Shown: piece after piece, positions 44,586 to 52,769 of the stretch
Position numbering within the stretch: the first letter of the stretch is position 1
How the letters are laid out: each line of letters begins with the position of its first letter
Assembly (NCBI RefSeq): GCF_045066735.1
Contig: NZ_JBISHH010000013.1
Span: 163,743-227,742, forward strand
Length of the DNA stretch: 64,000 nt
Origin: Algibacter sp045066735
GTDB lineage: Bacteria > Bacteroidota > Bacteroidia > Flavobacteriales > Flavobacteriaceae
Direction of reading: 5' to 3'
The notes under the pieces: model-generated
The model's database searches: none
What the model saw: only the letters and a program-made list of their open reading frames with translations
Told to the model about the DNA's origin: nothing
Translations under genes and position numbers: made by a program

Positions 44586-45314
44586 ATGAGAATAATACCA
44601 GCAATAGACGTTATAGATGGAAAATGTGTTCGCTTATCTAAAGGCGATTATAACACAAAAAAAATATACAACGAGCATCCTTTAGAAATCGCCAAGCAAT
44701 ATGAAGCCCACGGTATTGAGTTTTTACATTTAGTAGATTTAGATGGTGCTAAAGCAAGCCATATTGTAAATCATAAAGTTTTAGAGGAGATCGCGACCAA
44801 AACAAATTTAAAAATTGATTTTGGTGGTGGATTAAAGACAGATGAAGATTTACGTATTGCCTTCGAATCTGGTGCAGGGCAAATTACTGGCGGTAGTATA
44901 GCTGTAAAACAACCTGATGTTTTTAAAAGTTGGTTAGCAAAATTTGGAGCAGAAAAAATTATTTTAGGTGCCGATGCTAATAACGAGAAAATAGCAATTA
45001 GTGGTTGGTTAGAAGAATCGGATGAGGATTTAATTCCTTTCGTAAAGAACTATCAAAAAGAAGGTGTGCAATATGTTATTTGTACCGATATCGCTAAAGA
45101 TGGTATGTTACAAGGGCCGTCTTTCGATTTATATGAAAAAATGTTAGCGCAACTTCCAAATATAAAATTAATTGCGAGTGGTGGTATTTCAACCTTTGAT
45201 GAGTTACCAAAATTAGCCGAATTAGGTTGCGAAGGTACTATTATTGGAAAAGCTATTTATGAGAATAAAATCAGCTTAAAACAATTGGAGAATTTTATAT
45301 TGAATAAACAATAA
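44586..45314 (+). CDS. hisA: ProFAR isomerase
   Basis: A 242-residue (beta-alpha)8 barrel that isomerises ProFAR to PRFAR. Catalytic Asp8 lies in IIPAIDVIDG; DFGGGLKTDEDL and the phosphate-binding IASGGIST and GCEGTIIGKAIYE segments are present. Ten bases separate it from hisF, its structural relative. Confidence 0.97.
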   Translation: MRIIPAIDVIDGKCVRLSKGDYNTKKIYNEHPLEIAKQYEAHGIEFLHLVDLDGAKASHIVNHKVLEEIATKTNLKIDFGGGLKTDEDLRIAFESGAGQITGGSIAVKQPDVFKSWLAKFGAEKIILGADANNEKIAISGWLEESDEDLIPFVKNYQKEGVQYVICTDIAKDGMLQGPSFDLYEKMLAQLPNIKLIASGGISTFDELPKLAELGCEGTIIGKAIYENKISLKQLENFILNKQ

Positions 45315-45324
45315 AACGTTTAAA

Positions 45325-46080
45325 ATGCTTACAAAAAGAATAATTCCGTGTTTAGATATCAAAAATGGACGCACAGTAAAAGGTGTTAATTTTGTTGATT
45401 TACGTGATGCTGGTGATCCTGTAGAACTTGCGAAGCAATATGCAGAAGTAGGAGCAGACGAGCTTGTTTTTCTAGATATATCGGCAACTATAGAAGGTCG
45501 GGGCACCACGTTAGATATGGTGTTGCGCGTTGCAGAACAAGTAAACATCCCATTTACAGTTGGCGGAGGGATTTCCTCTGTGGAACATGTTGACGAGCTA
45601 TTGCATTGTGGAGCAGATAAAGTTTCTATTAATTCTTCGGCTGTTAAACGCCCAGAATTAGTAAATGAATTATCTAACAAGTTTGGAAGTCAATGTGTAG
45701 TTGTGGCTATCGATGCGAAACAAGTTGATGGACAATGGAAAGTGCATTTAGCTGGTGGAAGTATCCCAACAGATATTGATTTATTCGAATGGGCGAAAGA
45801 GGTTGAAACACGTGGTGCAGGTGAAATTTTATTCACATCAATGAATCACGATGGTACAAAAAATGGCTTTGCTAATGAAGCTTTAGCTAAATTATCAGAA
45901 AGCTTGAATATTCCAATAATAGCATCGGGAGGTGCGGGTAATGTTCAACATTTTATTGATACCTTTGAAATTGGAAAATCGGATGCCGCTCTAGCTGCAA
46001 GTGTTTTTCATTTTGGTGAAATTCCAATTCCTGAATTAAAGAAAGAATTAAAAGCAAATCATATAGAAGTTCGACTTTAA
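45325..46080 (+). CDS. hisF: Imidazole glycerol phosphate synthase, cyclase subunit
   Basis: A 251-residue (beta-alpha)8 barrel. Catalytic Asp11 is in RIIPCLDIKNGR and the second Asp in VVAIDAKQVDG; phosphate loops include FTVGGGIS and IASGGAGN. It partners with HisH. A 16-base palindrome (gctgaatttattcagc, 46089-46104) follows its stop, without a T-run, so it is not an obvious terminator. Confidence 0.97.
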   Translation: MLTKRIIPCLDIKNGRTVKGVNFVDLRDAGDPVELAKQYAEVGADELVFLDISATIEGRGTTLDMVLRVAEQVNIPFTVGGGISSVEHVDELLHCGADKVSINSSAVKRPELVNELSNKFGSQCVVVAIDAKQVDGQWKVHLAGGSIPTDIDLFEWAKEVETRGAGEILFTSMNHDGTKNGFANEALAKLSESLNIPIIASGGAGNVQHFIDTFEIGKSDAALAASVFHFGEIPIPELKKELKANHIEVRL

Positions 46081-46121
46081 GTCGGCAGGCTGAATTTATT
46101 CAGCAACATAAAATAAATATC

Positions 46122-46715
46122 ATGACTATTAAATACGACAGTAACGGATTAGTACCTGCAATTATTCAAGATGCCACAACAAAAAATGTTTTGATGTTGG
46201 GTTACATGAATGCTGAATCTTATGAGAAAACATTAGAAACTAAAAAAGTAACATTTTTTAGCAGATCTAAGCAACGTTTATGGACAAAGGGTGAGGAAAG
46301 TGGTAACTTTTTAAACCTTGTTGATATTAAAAATGATTGTGATAACGATTCTTTATTAATCCAAGTAAATCCTGTTGGGCCTACTTGCCATAAAGGTACA
46401 GATACCTGTTGGGCAGAAGAAAATAAATCGAATTACGGTTTCTTTTCAACTTTGGAAGATGTAATTACGGAGCGTGTGGCAAACAAGGATACAAAAAAAT
46501 CTTATGTAGCGAGTTTATTTGCCAAAGGCATAAATAAAGTAGCTCAAAAAGTAGGTGAGGAAGCTGTGGAAACGGTTATTGAAGCTATGGATAATAACGA
46601 TGAGTTATTTTTATATGAATCGGCAGATTTAATGTTCCACTACCTGATGTTACTTCAAGCTAAAGGCTTCACGTTAAAAGATATTGAAAAAGAATTAATA
46701 GGTAGACATAAGTAA
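46122..46715 (+). CDS. hisIE: Bifunctional phosphoribosyl-AMP cyclohydrolase / phosphoribosyl-ATP pyrophosphatase
   Basis: A 197-residue fusion of HisI and HisE, steps two and three of the pathway. The cyclohydrolase half has TFFSRSKQRLWTKGEESGN, the acidic metal site DCDNDSLL and the zinc-binding cysteines in GPTCHKGTDTCW. The pyrophosphatase half (from about residue 105) has KVGEEAVETVIEA and ADLMFHYLMLL. It is the last histidine gene. Confidence 0.97.
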   Translation: MTIKYDSNGLVPAIIQDATTKNVLMLGYMNAESYEKTLETKKVTFFSRSKQRLWTKGEESGNFLNLVDIKNDCDNDSLLIQVNPVGPTCHKGTDTCWAEENKSNYGFFSTLEDVITERVANKDTKKSYVASLFAKGINKVAQKVGEEAVETVIEAMDNNDELFLYESADLMFHYLMLLQAKGFTLKDIEKELIGRHK

Positions 46716-46727
46716 AACAGTGTTTTT

Positions 46728-47507
46728 TTGAAAAAATATTTTTATCTCATAACTATTCAATATTTAGGTTATCGTTTTCATGGTTGGCAAAAACAGCCAG
46801 ACGTAAAAACCTTGCATTTAATGGTAGATAGAACCTTCAATTTTATATTAGAAGGTAAACGCTTTAAAAGTTTAAGTTCAGGAAGAACAGATGCTATGGT
46901 TTCTGCTGAATGCGCAGCTATAGAGTTGTTTTTATTTGAACCCATTGAAAATTTATCTGATTTTTTAGATCTTTTTAATCGTAATTTACCTCAAGATATT
47001 CGTGCATTAGACATAAAGGAAGTTGATGCCAAATTTAATATTATTCAGAATTCAAAAATTAAAGAATATTTATATCTATTCGCTTTTGGTGAAAAATGCC
47101 ACCCGTTTTGTGCGCCAATAATGACAACCATTCTTGATGATTTAGATATAGACCTTATGAAGCAAGGTGCTAAACTCTTCGAAGGTGAAAACTATTTAAA
47201 ATCCTATTGCTACAAACCTACTGATAATGGCATTTACACAAGAGAAATTATGTTGTGTGAATTAGTAGAGAACACCATATATACTGCTAATTATTTCCCT
47301 AAAAAAACCTATATTTTACGCGTACAAGGTCAAGGTTTTATGCGAAACCAAATTCGTTTGATGATGGGGACGCTTATAGATTTAGGAAAAGGCAAGTTAA
47401 CACTTCAAGATATTCATGATACTTTAAAACCTGATAGCAATATTAAAATGAATTATATCGCTCCAGCATCGGGTTTAATATTGAAAAACATCGATTTCAT
47501 CGATTAA
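46728..47507 (+). CDS. TruA-family tRNA pseudouridine synthase paralogue
   Basis: A 259-residue member of the TruA family. The catalytic aspartate lies in SSGRTDAMVSAE, equivalent to GRTDAGVHA in classical TruA; GQGFMRNQIRLMMGTLID matches the conserved C-terminal segment. The altered residues after GRTDA and the TTG start suggest a divergent paralogue, not the housekeeping TruA. It begins 12 bases after hisIE and is probably read from the his operon. Target tRNA position is unknown. Confidence 0.82.
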   Translation: MKKYFYLITIQYLGYRFHGWQKQPDVKTLHLMVDRTFNFILEGKRFKSLSSGRTDAMVSAECAAIELFLFEPIENLSDFLDLFNRNLPQDIRALDIKEVDAKFNIIQNSKIKEYLYLFAFGEKCHPFCAPIMTTILDDLDIDLMKQGAKLFEGENYLKSYCYKPTDNGIYTREIMLCELVENTIYTANYFPKKTYILRVQGQGFMRNQIRLMMGTLIDLGKGKLTLQDIHDTLKPDSNIKMNYIAPASGLILKNIDFID

Positions 47508-47600
47508 TCAATAGTCTTTTATTCTTAATTATTTTAACTTTTTATATTTTATTTAACATAATTTAAGTTAAATAAATCTTAATACCGTTAAAGCCTGTTA

Positions 47601-47629
47601 AAGGGCTTGACAATTTTGATATAGCCCTT
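47601..47629. promoter_or_regulatory. Inverted repeat upstream of dps
   Basis: AAGGGCT and AGCCCTT are separated by 15 bases, 30 bases before the dps ATG. No T-run follows. It may be an operator or part of the 5' leader; no regulator can be named. Confidence 0.35.
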
Positions 47630-47658
47630 ATATTGAGTGGGAACACAAACAATAAATT

Positions 47659-48156
47659 ATGAGCTATTTAAAAATGAATGATGAAGAATTATTACCCGTG
47701 GTGGTAGAAATGAATATTTTATTAGCTGACTACCACGTTTATTATCAAAAATTACGAAGCAACCATTGGAATATTGTTGGAAGAAATTTTTTCGATTTAC
47801 ATGAGAAATTTGAATCTATGTACAACGATGCTCGTGTTAAAATTGACGAAATCGCAGAGCGAATCTTAACGTTGCGTTATCACCCTATGAGCCAAATGGA
47901 AGATTATCTTAAGTCTTCAACTATTAAAGAAAAAGCATCACTTAAATCAGATCGTGCTATGGTTTTAGAAACCTTAAATGATCATAAATTACTTTTAGAG
48001 CAAATGGGAAAAGTAATGGACAAAGTTAGTACGGCGAACGATGAAGGAACAGCCGATTTAATAGGTGCCTATATTAGAGAACTTGAGAAAACAAGTTGGA
48101 TGCTTGAAGCTTGGACAAAAAAGCCTTCTGAGGTTGCACATCCAGAAGTTATTTAA
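47659..48156 (+). CDS. dps: Dps ferritin-like DNA-protection protein
   Basis: A 165-residue four-helix Dps/NapA protein that forms a dodecamer, stores iron and consumes hydrogen peroxide. The intersubunit ferroxidase residues are visible in YYQKLRSNHWNIVG (His) and FFDLHEKFESMYNDAR (Asp, Glu), followed by the conserved IDEIAERILTL helix. Usually induced by oxidative stress or stationary phase; the upstream inverted repeat could serve that control. Confidence 0.94.
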   Translation: MSYLKMNDEELLPVVVEMNILLADYHVYYQKLRSNHWNIVGRNFFDLHEKFESMYNDARVKIDEIAERILTLRYHPMSQMEDYLKSSTIKEKASLKSDRAMVLETLNDHKLLLEQMGKVMDKVSTANDEGTADLIGAYIRELEKTSWMLEAWTKKPSEVAHPEVI

Positions 48157-48211
48157 GTTTTGTTAATTTTTTCGTTAAAAACAATTAATAAATTAAAAAA
48201 AAACTTAAAAA

Positions 48212-49120
48212 ATGGATACAGCATTTAGTGAGGCCTTTAATGGTCTTGTAACAAAATTAGAAGGATGGTTTTCAACCATAATAGAATATTTACCCAATTT
48301 AGCATTAGCAATTTTAGTTTCAGTAGCGGCTTATTTTATAGCTAAGTACGTGAATAATTTCACTTATAAAATTATTTCAAAACGAGTTAAGCAAGACTCC
48401 GTATCAAAAATGATGTCTAGAATTGCTGCAGTAGTCGTTGTGCTTTTAGGTTTGTATATCTCTTTAGGGATATTGAATTTAAGTAAAACGCTTACTTCTT
48501 TACTAGCCACAGCAGGTGTTGCTGGGTTAGCAATTGGTTTAGCACTTCAAAATACGCTAAGTAATACGGTTGCTGGTATATCACTTTCTTTCAGAGAAAA
48601 AATACAAATAGGAAATTGGGTAGAAACCAATGGCCACTCTGGAGAAGTTATGGATATTAATTTAAAAGAATTTGTAATTAAGGAAGCTGACAACAATATT
48701 GTAATTCTTCCAAACAAAATGATTTTGGAAAACCCTTTAAAAAATTACTCTTTAACTACTAAAATGCGTGTAGCATTAGAATGTGGTGTTGGGTATGAGT
48801 CGAATTTAGAAGACGTTAAAGCGCTTACTCAAAAAACAATTGCTAATACTTTTGATCAGGTTAAAAGCGCAGAAGATGTAGAGTTTTATTATACAGAGTT
48901 TGGAGATAGTTCTATTAATTACTTATGTAGGTTTTGGATAGACGCCGATAGTATGCTTGAAAAATTTAAAGCTAAAACTGATGCTATTATTGAAATTAAA
49001 AAGGCATATGATAAAGCTGGAATTAATATTCCTTTCCCAATTAGAACTTTAGAATTCAACAATAAATTATCTGTTGATGGAGGCAAAGTAGCTCCCCAGA
49101 ACGAATTCTCTAACAATTAG
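48212..49120 (+). CDS. Small-conductance mechanosensitive channel (MscS family)
   Basis: A 302-residue channel with three N-terminal helices (about residues 24-45, 65-86 and 95-125). The pore helix has the Gly/Ala-rich stretch TAGVAGLAIGLALQNTLSN; the beta domain follows with QIGNWVETNGHSGEVMDI and a C-terminal alpha-beta domain. It opens under membrane tension to release solutes in osmotic downshock. It is 55 bases after dps and may share its transcript. Confidence 0.93.
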   Translation: MDTAFSEAFNGLVTKLEGWFSTIIEYLPNLALAILVSVAAYFIAKYVNNFTYKIISKRVKQDSVSKMMSRIAAVVVVLLGLYISLGILNLSKTLTSLLATAGVAGLAIGLALQNTLSNTVAGISLSFREKIQIGNWVETNGHSGEVMDINLKEFVIKEADNNIVILPNKMILENPLKNYSLTTKMRVALECGVGYESNLEDVKALTQKTIANTFDQVKSAEDVEFYYTEFGDSSINYLCRFWIDADSMLEKFKAKTDAIIEIKKAYDKAGINIPFPIRTLEFNNKLSVDGGKVAPQNEFSNN

Positions 49121-49175
49121 ACATTAATTATCTCTGTAGATAAATTATTAATCAAATTTTAAAAAAAAAAATACA

Positions 49176-49730
49176 ATGAAAAATTATATATATATGTTTG
49201 TACTGCTAATTTGTGGTACGGCGATGGCGCAAGAAAAGCCAAAAGAAATTAAACAAGAAACCTTTGAGAAAACCGTTAAATATAATAATGGTGAAGGAAT
49301 AATAGAAAGTAAACTTAGAGTTATATCACGAGAAACATCTAATGTGGAACTAGCCTCAGATGATAAAGAAAAAGTAAATCAAGACCGTGTTGCTACAACT
49401 AAAAAAGTAGAAACTATGGTGATGGTCGATGACGATTTAGATCCTGATTTCGATTTATTATCCAAAGAAACTCATTTTGTTAGCGATAATAAAAGTTTTA
49501 AATTTTCGCCTATTGATGGTGGGTTTAATATTGTTTTCGATAACAATGATAAAGAGTTTGTTGTTGTTGGAAAGGCATGGAGTACAAAAAATCCAGGTAG
49601 TTACATTGTAGAAGGTAAAACTTATAATGGTATTGGGTATTTAAATGAGAACGGCGAGTTTATCGTAGAATATTACAATAAAGATGCTAAAAAGATAGAG
49701 AAGGTTTCCTATAAACCTAAAAAGCTCTAA
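49176..49730 (+). CDS. Secreted protein of unknown function
   Basis: A 184-residue protein with a signal peptide (residues 1-18, YIYMFVLLICGTAMAQ) and a hydrophilic, Lys/Glu/Asp-rich mature part containing short beta-strand-like segments. I recognise no family. It follows the mscS gene after 55 bases and is closed by a terminator, so it may belong to the dps-mscS transcript. Periplasmic or outer-membrane location is likely. Confidence 0.72.
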   Translation: MKNYIYMFVLLICGTAMAQEKPKEIKQETFEKTVKYNNGEGIIESKLRVISRETSNVELASDDKEKVNQDRVATTKKVETMVMVDDDLDPDFDLLSKETHFVSDNKSFKFSPIDGGFNIVFDNNDKEFVVVGKAWSTKNPGSYIVEGKTYNGIGYLNENGEFIVEYYNKDAKKIEKVSYKPKKL

Positions 49731-49756
49731 TACAGATAGCGTGTTAAGTTATTAAT

Positions 49757-49784
49757 AAAAGTCCCGTTTCGTTCGGGACTTTTT
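49757..49784 (+). terminator. Terminator after the secreted-protein gene
   Basis: AAAGTCCCG / CGGGACTTT with a seven-base loop and a short T-run, 27 bases after the stop. Confidence 0.9.
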
Positions 49785-49819
49785 GTATTTTAGATGTTCA
49801 ATAAAAGGATAATAATAAT

Positions 49820-50503
49820 ATGAGTTTTTCTGTGCCCAAAGCGGCTTTTATATATTTAAAAAAATTAGAAAAAAATAATGATCGTGAATGGTTTAACGAT
49901 AACAAAGCTGAGTTTCAATCTATTCAAAAGGATATAAAAGTATTTTACAATGCGCTTTTAGAGACGTTAAATACTCACGATGAAATCGATAAACTTAAAA
50001 TTTTTCGAATTTACAGGGATGTGAGATTTTCTAAAAATAAATTACCATATAAAACTCATTTTAGTGGTTCTTTTCATAGAGTAAAGCCGAGATTACGTGG
50101 TGGATATCATGTACAAATAAAGCCTAATAACGAAAGTTTTATTGCTACTGGATTTTGGGATCCTGCTCCAGCCGATTTAATGCGTATTCGCAAAGAGTTT
50201 GAAATGGACGACTCGGAAATTCGTGATATTATTAATGAAAAGGAATTTAAAAATACTTGGGGCGGTTTTGTTGGAGATGAAGTAAAAACAGCACCACGCG
50301 GGTTTAATAAAGAAGATAAGGCAATCGATTTAATTAAAAAGAAACAGTACATTTTTATAAAGAAATATACTGATGCCGAAGTTTTACATCCCAATTTTAT
50401 AAATGAAGTCAGTTCTGCTTTTAAGGTAATTCGTCCTTTTTTTAATTATATGAGCGATGTGTTAACTACTGATTTAAATGGAGTTTCAATGATTGAGGAT
50501 TAA
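49820..50503 (+). CDS. DUF2461-family protein
   Basis: A 227-residue protein of the TIGR02453/DUF2461 family, recognisable by the segments NDREWFNDNKAEFQ, FRIYRDVRFSKNKLPYKTHF and GGYHVQIKPNNESF. The family is widespread in bacteria and fungi and has no established biochemical function. It is cytoplasmic by sequence and stands alone between terminators. Confidence 0.87.
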   Translation: MSFSVPKAAFIYLKKLEKNNDREWFNDNKAEFQSIQKDIKVFYNALLETLNTHDEIDKLKIFRIYRDVRFSKNKLPYKTHFSGSFHRVKPRLRGGYHVQIKPNNESFIATGFWDPAPADLMRIRKEFEMDDSEIRDIINEKEFKNTWGGFVGDEVKTAPRGFNKEDKAIDLIKKKQYIFIKKYTDAEVLHPNFINEVSSAFKVIRPFFNYMSDVLTTDLNGVSMIED

Positions 50504-50537
50504 TCTTTAATTCTATTATAAAAAAACCAACAAAAAA

Positions 50538-50598
50538 AAAGAGATTTTAAGCTTGTGGTTAACTCGTAAATTAAGCCGTTTTATCTTAAAATCTCTTT
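50538..50598. terminator. Long-loop inverted repeat between convergent genes
   Basis: AAAGAGATTTTAAG (50538-50551) pairs perfectly with CTTAAAATCTCTTT (50585-50598) across a 33-base loop. An A-run precedes the left arm, so it suits termination of the minus-strand gene and possibly of both. Confidence 0.65.
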
Positions 50599-50618
50599 AC
50601 TCATTGGGTTACTTTAAA

Positions 50619-51035
50619 TTACACGGCTTCGCGCAATTCCGGCTTATCAAAAAGTTGAATATGGCTAAGTAGTCTATCTTTTACAATATTCATCATGCGT
50701 TTGTTTAATGCAGAAGAATTTTCAGTATAGATTAAATATTCTTCAACCGTGAAAACACCAATTATCATTCCTTTTAAAGAATTTCGAAATTTCATGTTTT
50801 TCTGAATAGCATTTTCGATATAATCCATGCGTTTATCGAGCGTTAAATTATGAAAAACAGATTTATGCTTTACAATGTAATTTCTAAAAGCAGCAATAAG
50901 TAAATCGTTTTGCATTTTAATACATGGACGGAGCACGAGGTTTTGGAAACGTTCCTCACTGCTCATAGCATCATTGATAGTTGCTGTTAAAATCTCTGGA
51001 CGAATACTCTTCAAATTAAAGTCTCTTGAATTCAT
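50619..51035 (-). CDS. Small conserved protein of unknown function
   Basis: A 138-residue, largely helical cytoplasmic protein without signal or membrane segment. Segments such as SSEERFQNLVLRPCIKMQND and KNMKFRNSLKGMIIGVFTVE look like a flavobacterial family that is sometimes mislabelled glyoxalase; no glyoxalase metal motif is present. Function unknown. Confidence 0.78.
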   Translation of the reverse strand: MNSRDFNLKSIRPEILTATINDAMSSEERFQNLVLRPCIKMQNDLLIAAFRNYIVKHKSVFHNLTLDKRMDYIENAIQKNMKFRNSLKGMIIGVFTVEEYLIYTENSSALNKRMMNIVKDRLLSHIQLFDKPELREAV

Positions 51036-51187
51036 AGTTTTGATTTTTACTCAAGGTAGAAATTAATAAGGCTCTATTAGTATTTCTGATTTTTAATTAT
51101 TCACGAGGTTATTAACATTTATATTTTTTTATCTTTATAATCTTATTCTATTATATCTTTTTAAACCGCATTAAAACAACGTTTTAC

Positions 51188-52075
51188 ATGAAATTTGGCA
51201 GTGTTACAAACCCTGAAACTATTGATTTTACCTTACCTCAAGACCATAAAGATACTAAGCGTGTATTAAAAGCAGTAAAGGATGATAATGTACCAGATAT
51301 TTATGTAGGTTGTGCAAAATGGAATAGGGCAGACTTGAAGGGTTTTTACCCTCGTGGCACAAAAGATGAACTTAAATATTATGCTTCCCAATTCAATTCA
51401 ATAGAATTAAACGCGACATTTTATAGTGTTTTTCCTGCCAGACAGTTTGAAACTTGGCACGATAAAACTCCTAAAGGTTTTAAGTTTTTCCTAAAGTTGA
51501 ATCAAGAAATTAGTCATTTTAAGCGTTTAAAAGACATTGAAAACATAGTAGATCATTATTTATACAATGCATCGCATCTAAAAGAAAAACTCGGCACTAT
51601 GTTTTTACAAATGCATAGTAATTTTACGCCTAAAGATTTTGAAAGAGTTGTCACTTTTGTGGAAAAATGGCCTAATACCGTTCCTTTGGCTATAGAATTT
51701 AGGCATACCGATTGGTATAATGATAAAGTGATTTCTGAAGATTTATATCAACTTTTAGAAGAAAAGAATATCTCCAACGTTATTGTTGATACTGCTGGGC
51801 GCCGCGATTTAATGCATATGCGATTAACTAATTCTACAGCCTTTGTTCGCTATGTTGGAGCCAACCATCCTTCAGATTATACGCGATTAGATGATTGGAT
51901 TGAGCGTTTAATAGTTTGGAAAGAACAAGGTGTTAAGGAAATAGATTTCTTCATCCATCAAAATATAGAAGTAGAATCGCCATTGCTCTCAGCATATTTT
52001 ATAAAACAGGTTAATGAAAGGTTAGGATATGATTTAATTATTCCGAATGAGGATAAACAGCAATCTTTATTTTAA
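51188..52075 (+). CDS. DUF72-family protein
   Basis: A 295-residue member of the DUF72 (YecE-like) TIM-barrel family. Typical segments are the opening YVGCAKWNRADLKGFYPRG, FNSIELNATFYSVFP, FKFFLKLNQEISH, and PLAIEFRHTDWY. No enzymatic activity is established for the family. It has 65 bases of hydrophilic N-terminal extension in residue terms before the domain (about 35 residues), normal for Bacteroidota. Confidence 0.88.
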   Translation: MKFGSVTNPETIDFTLPQDHKDTKRVLKAVKDDNVPDIYVGCAKWNRADLKGFYPRGTKDELKYYASQFNSIELNATFYSVFPARQFETWHDKTPKGFKFFLKLNQEISHFKRLKDIENIVDHYLYNASHLKEKLGTMFLQMHSNFTPKDFERVVTFVEKWPNTVPLAIEFRHTDWYNDKVISEDLYQLLEEKNISNVIVDTAGRRDLMHMRLTNSTAFVRYVGANHPSDYTRLDDWIERLIVWKEQGVKEIDFFIHQNIEVESPLLSAYFIKQVNERLGYDLIIPNEDKQQSLF

Positions 52076-52184
52076 GTTAATAATAAAAACACATACTCGA
52101 ATAAGTAAGAGTAATTAACATAACAGTTTTAACACAAGTATATGCTTTACCTTTATCTTAATTAAGAAACAAAAAAATATAAAT

Positions 52185-52568
52185 ATGAGATTTCATACTA
52201 GAAAATGGGTTAAACCAGAAGATTTAAATGCCAATGGAACATTGTTTGGTGGAAAGCTATTAGAGTGGATTGATGAAGAAGCTGCTATTTATGCTATTAT
52301 TCAATTAGAAAACCAAAGAGTGGTTACTAAATACATCAGTGAAATTGATTTTAAATCGTCTGCTCGGCAAGGTGATATTGTAGAAATTGGTATTGAAGTT
52401 GTTAAATTCGGAAAAGCTTCGCTTATATTGAGTTCAGAGGTCCGAAACAAAATGACAAGAGAAACTATTATCACAATTTCAAACATTGTTATGGTTAATA
52501 TTGGACCGAATGGCAAGCCCTTACCACATGGTAAAACCGAAATTGAATACGTGGCTGATAGGTTATAA
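52185..52568 (+). CDS. Acyl-CoA thioesterase, hotdog fold
   Basis: A 127-residue single-hotdog thioesterase related to YciA and BACH. The conserved segment NANGTLFGGKLLEWIDEEAA carries the catalytic Asp, and FKSSARQGDIVEIGIEVVKFG the dimer strand. It hydrolyses acyl-CoA thioesters; chain-length preference is unknown. It lies between DUF72 and the leucine operon, with its own upstream spacing of 109 bases. Confidence 0.9.
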   Translation: MRFHTRKWVKPEDLNANGTLFGGKLLEWIDEEAAIYAIIQLENQRVVTKYISEIDFKSSARQGDIVEIGIEVVKFGKASLILSSEVRNKMTRETIITISNIVMVNIGPNGKPLPHGKTEIEYVADRL

Positions 52569-52691
52569 AAATAAGCCTGTAAAACCTTTTAAAAATTGTA
52601 ATCAATTCTAATGTTTTATTGCATTAAATTCAAATAATATCAGTTCCGTTGGTAATTTTATAAAAATAAAGTAACTAAGGACTATAAAGTT

Positions 52692-52720
52692 TTGAAATAC
52701 TGTAATAAACTCTAAATTTG
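52692..52720 (+). promoter_or_regulatory. Promoter of the leucine operon
   Basis: TTG at 52692-52694, 18 bases, then TAAATTTG at 52713-52720: an exact Bacteroidota promoter. The 16-base palindrome ATAGCTTTAAAGCTAT at 52729-52744 lies at the predicted transcription start and may be an operator. There is no leucine-rich leader peptide before leuC. Confidence 0.75.
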
Positions 52721-52769
52721 TTACTCTTATAGCTTTAAAGCTATTTTAATACAAAAATTTAAATTTTTT

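Noticed and set aside
45276..45680. 134-codon frame on the minus strand over hisF
   Set aside because: It is antisense to hisF, which matches its family along its whole length.
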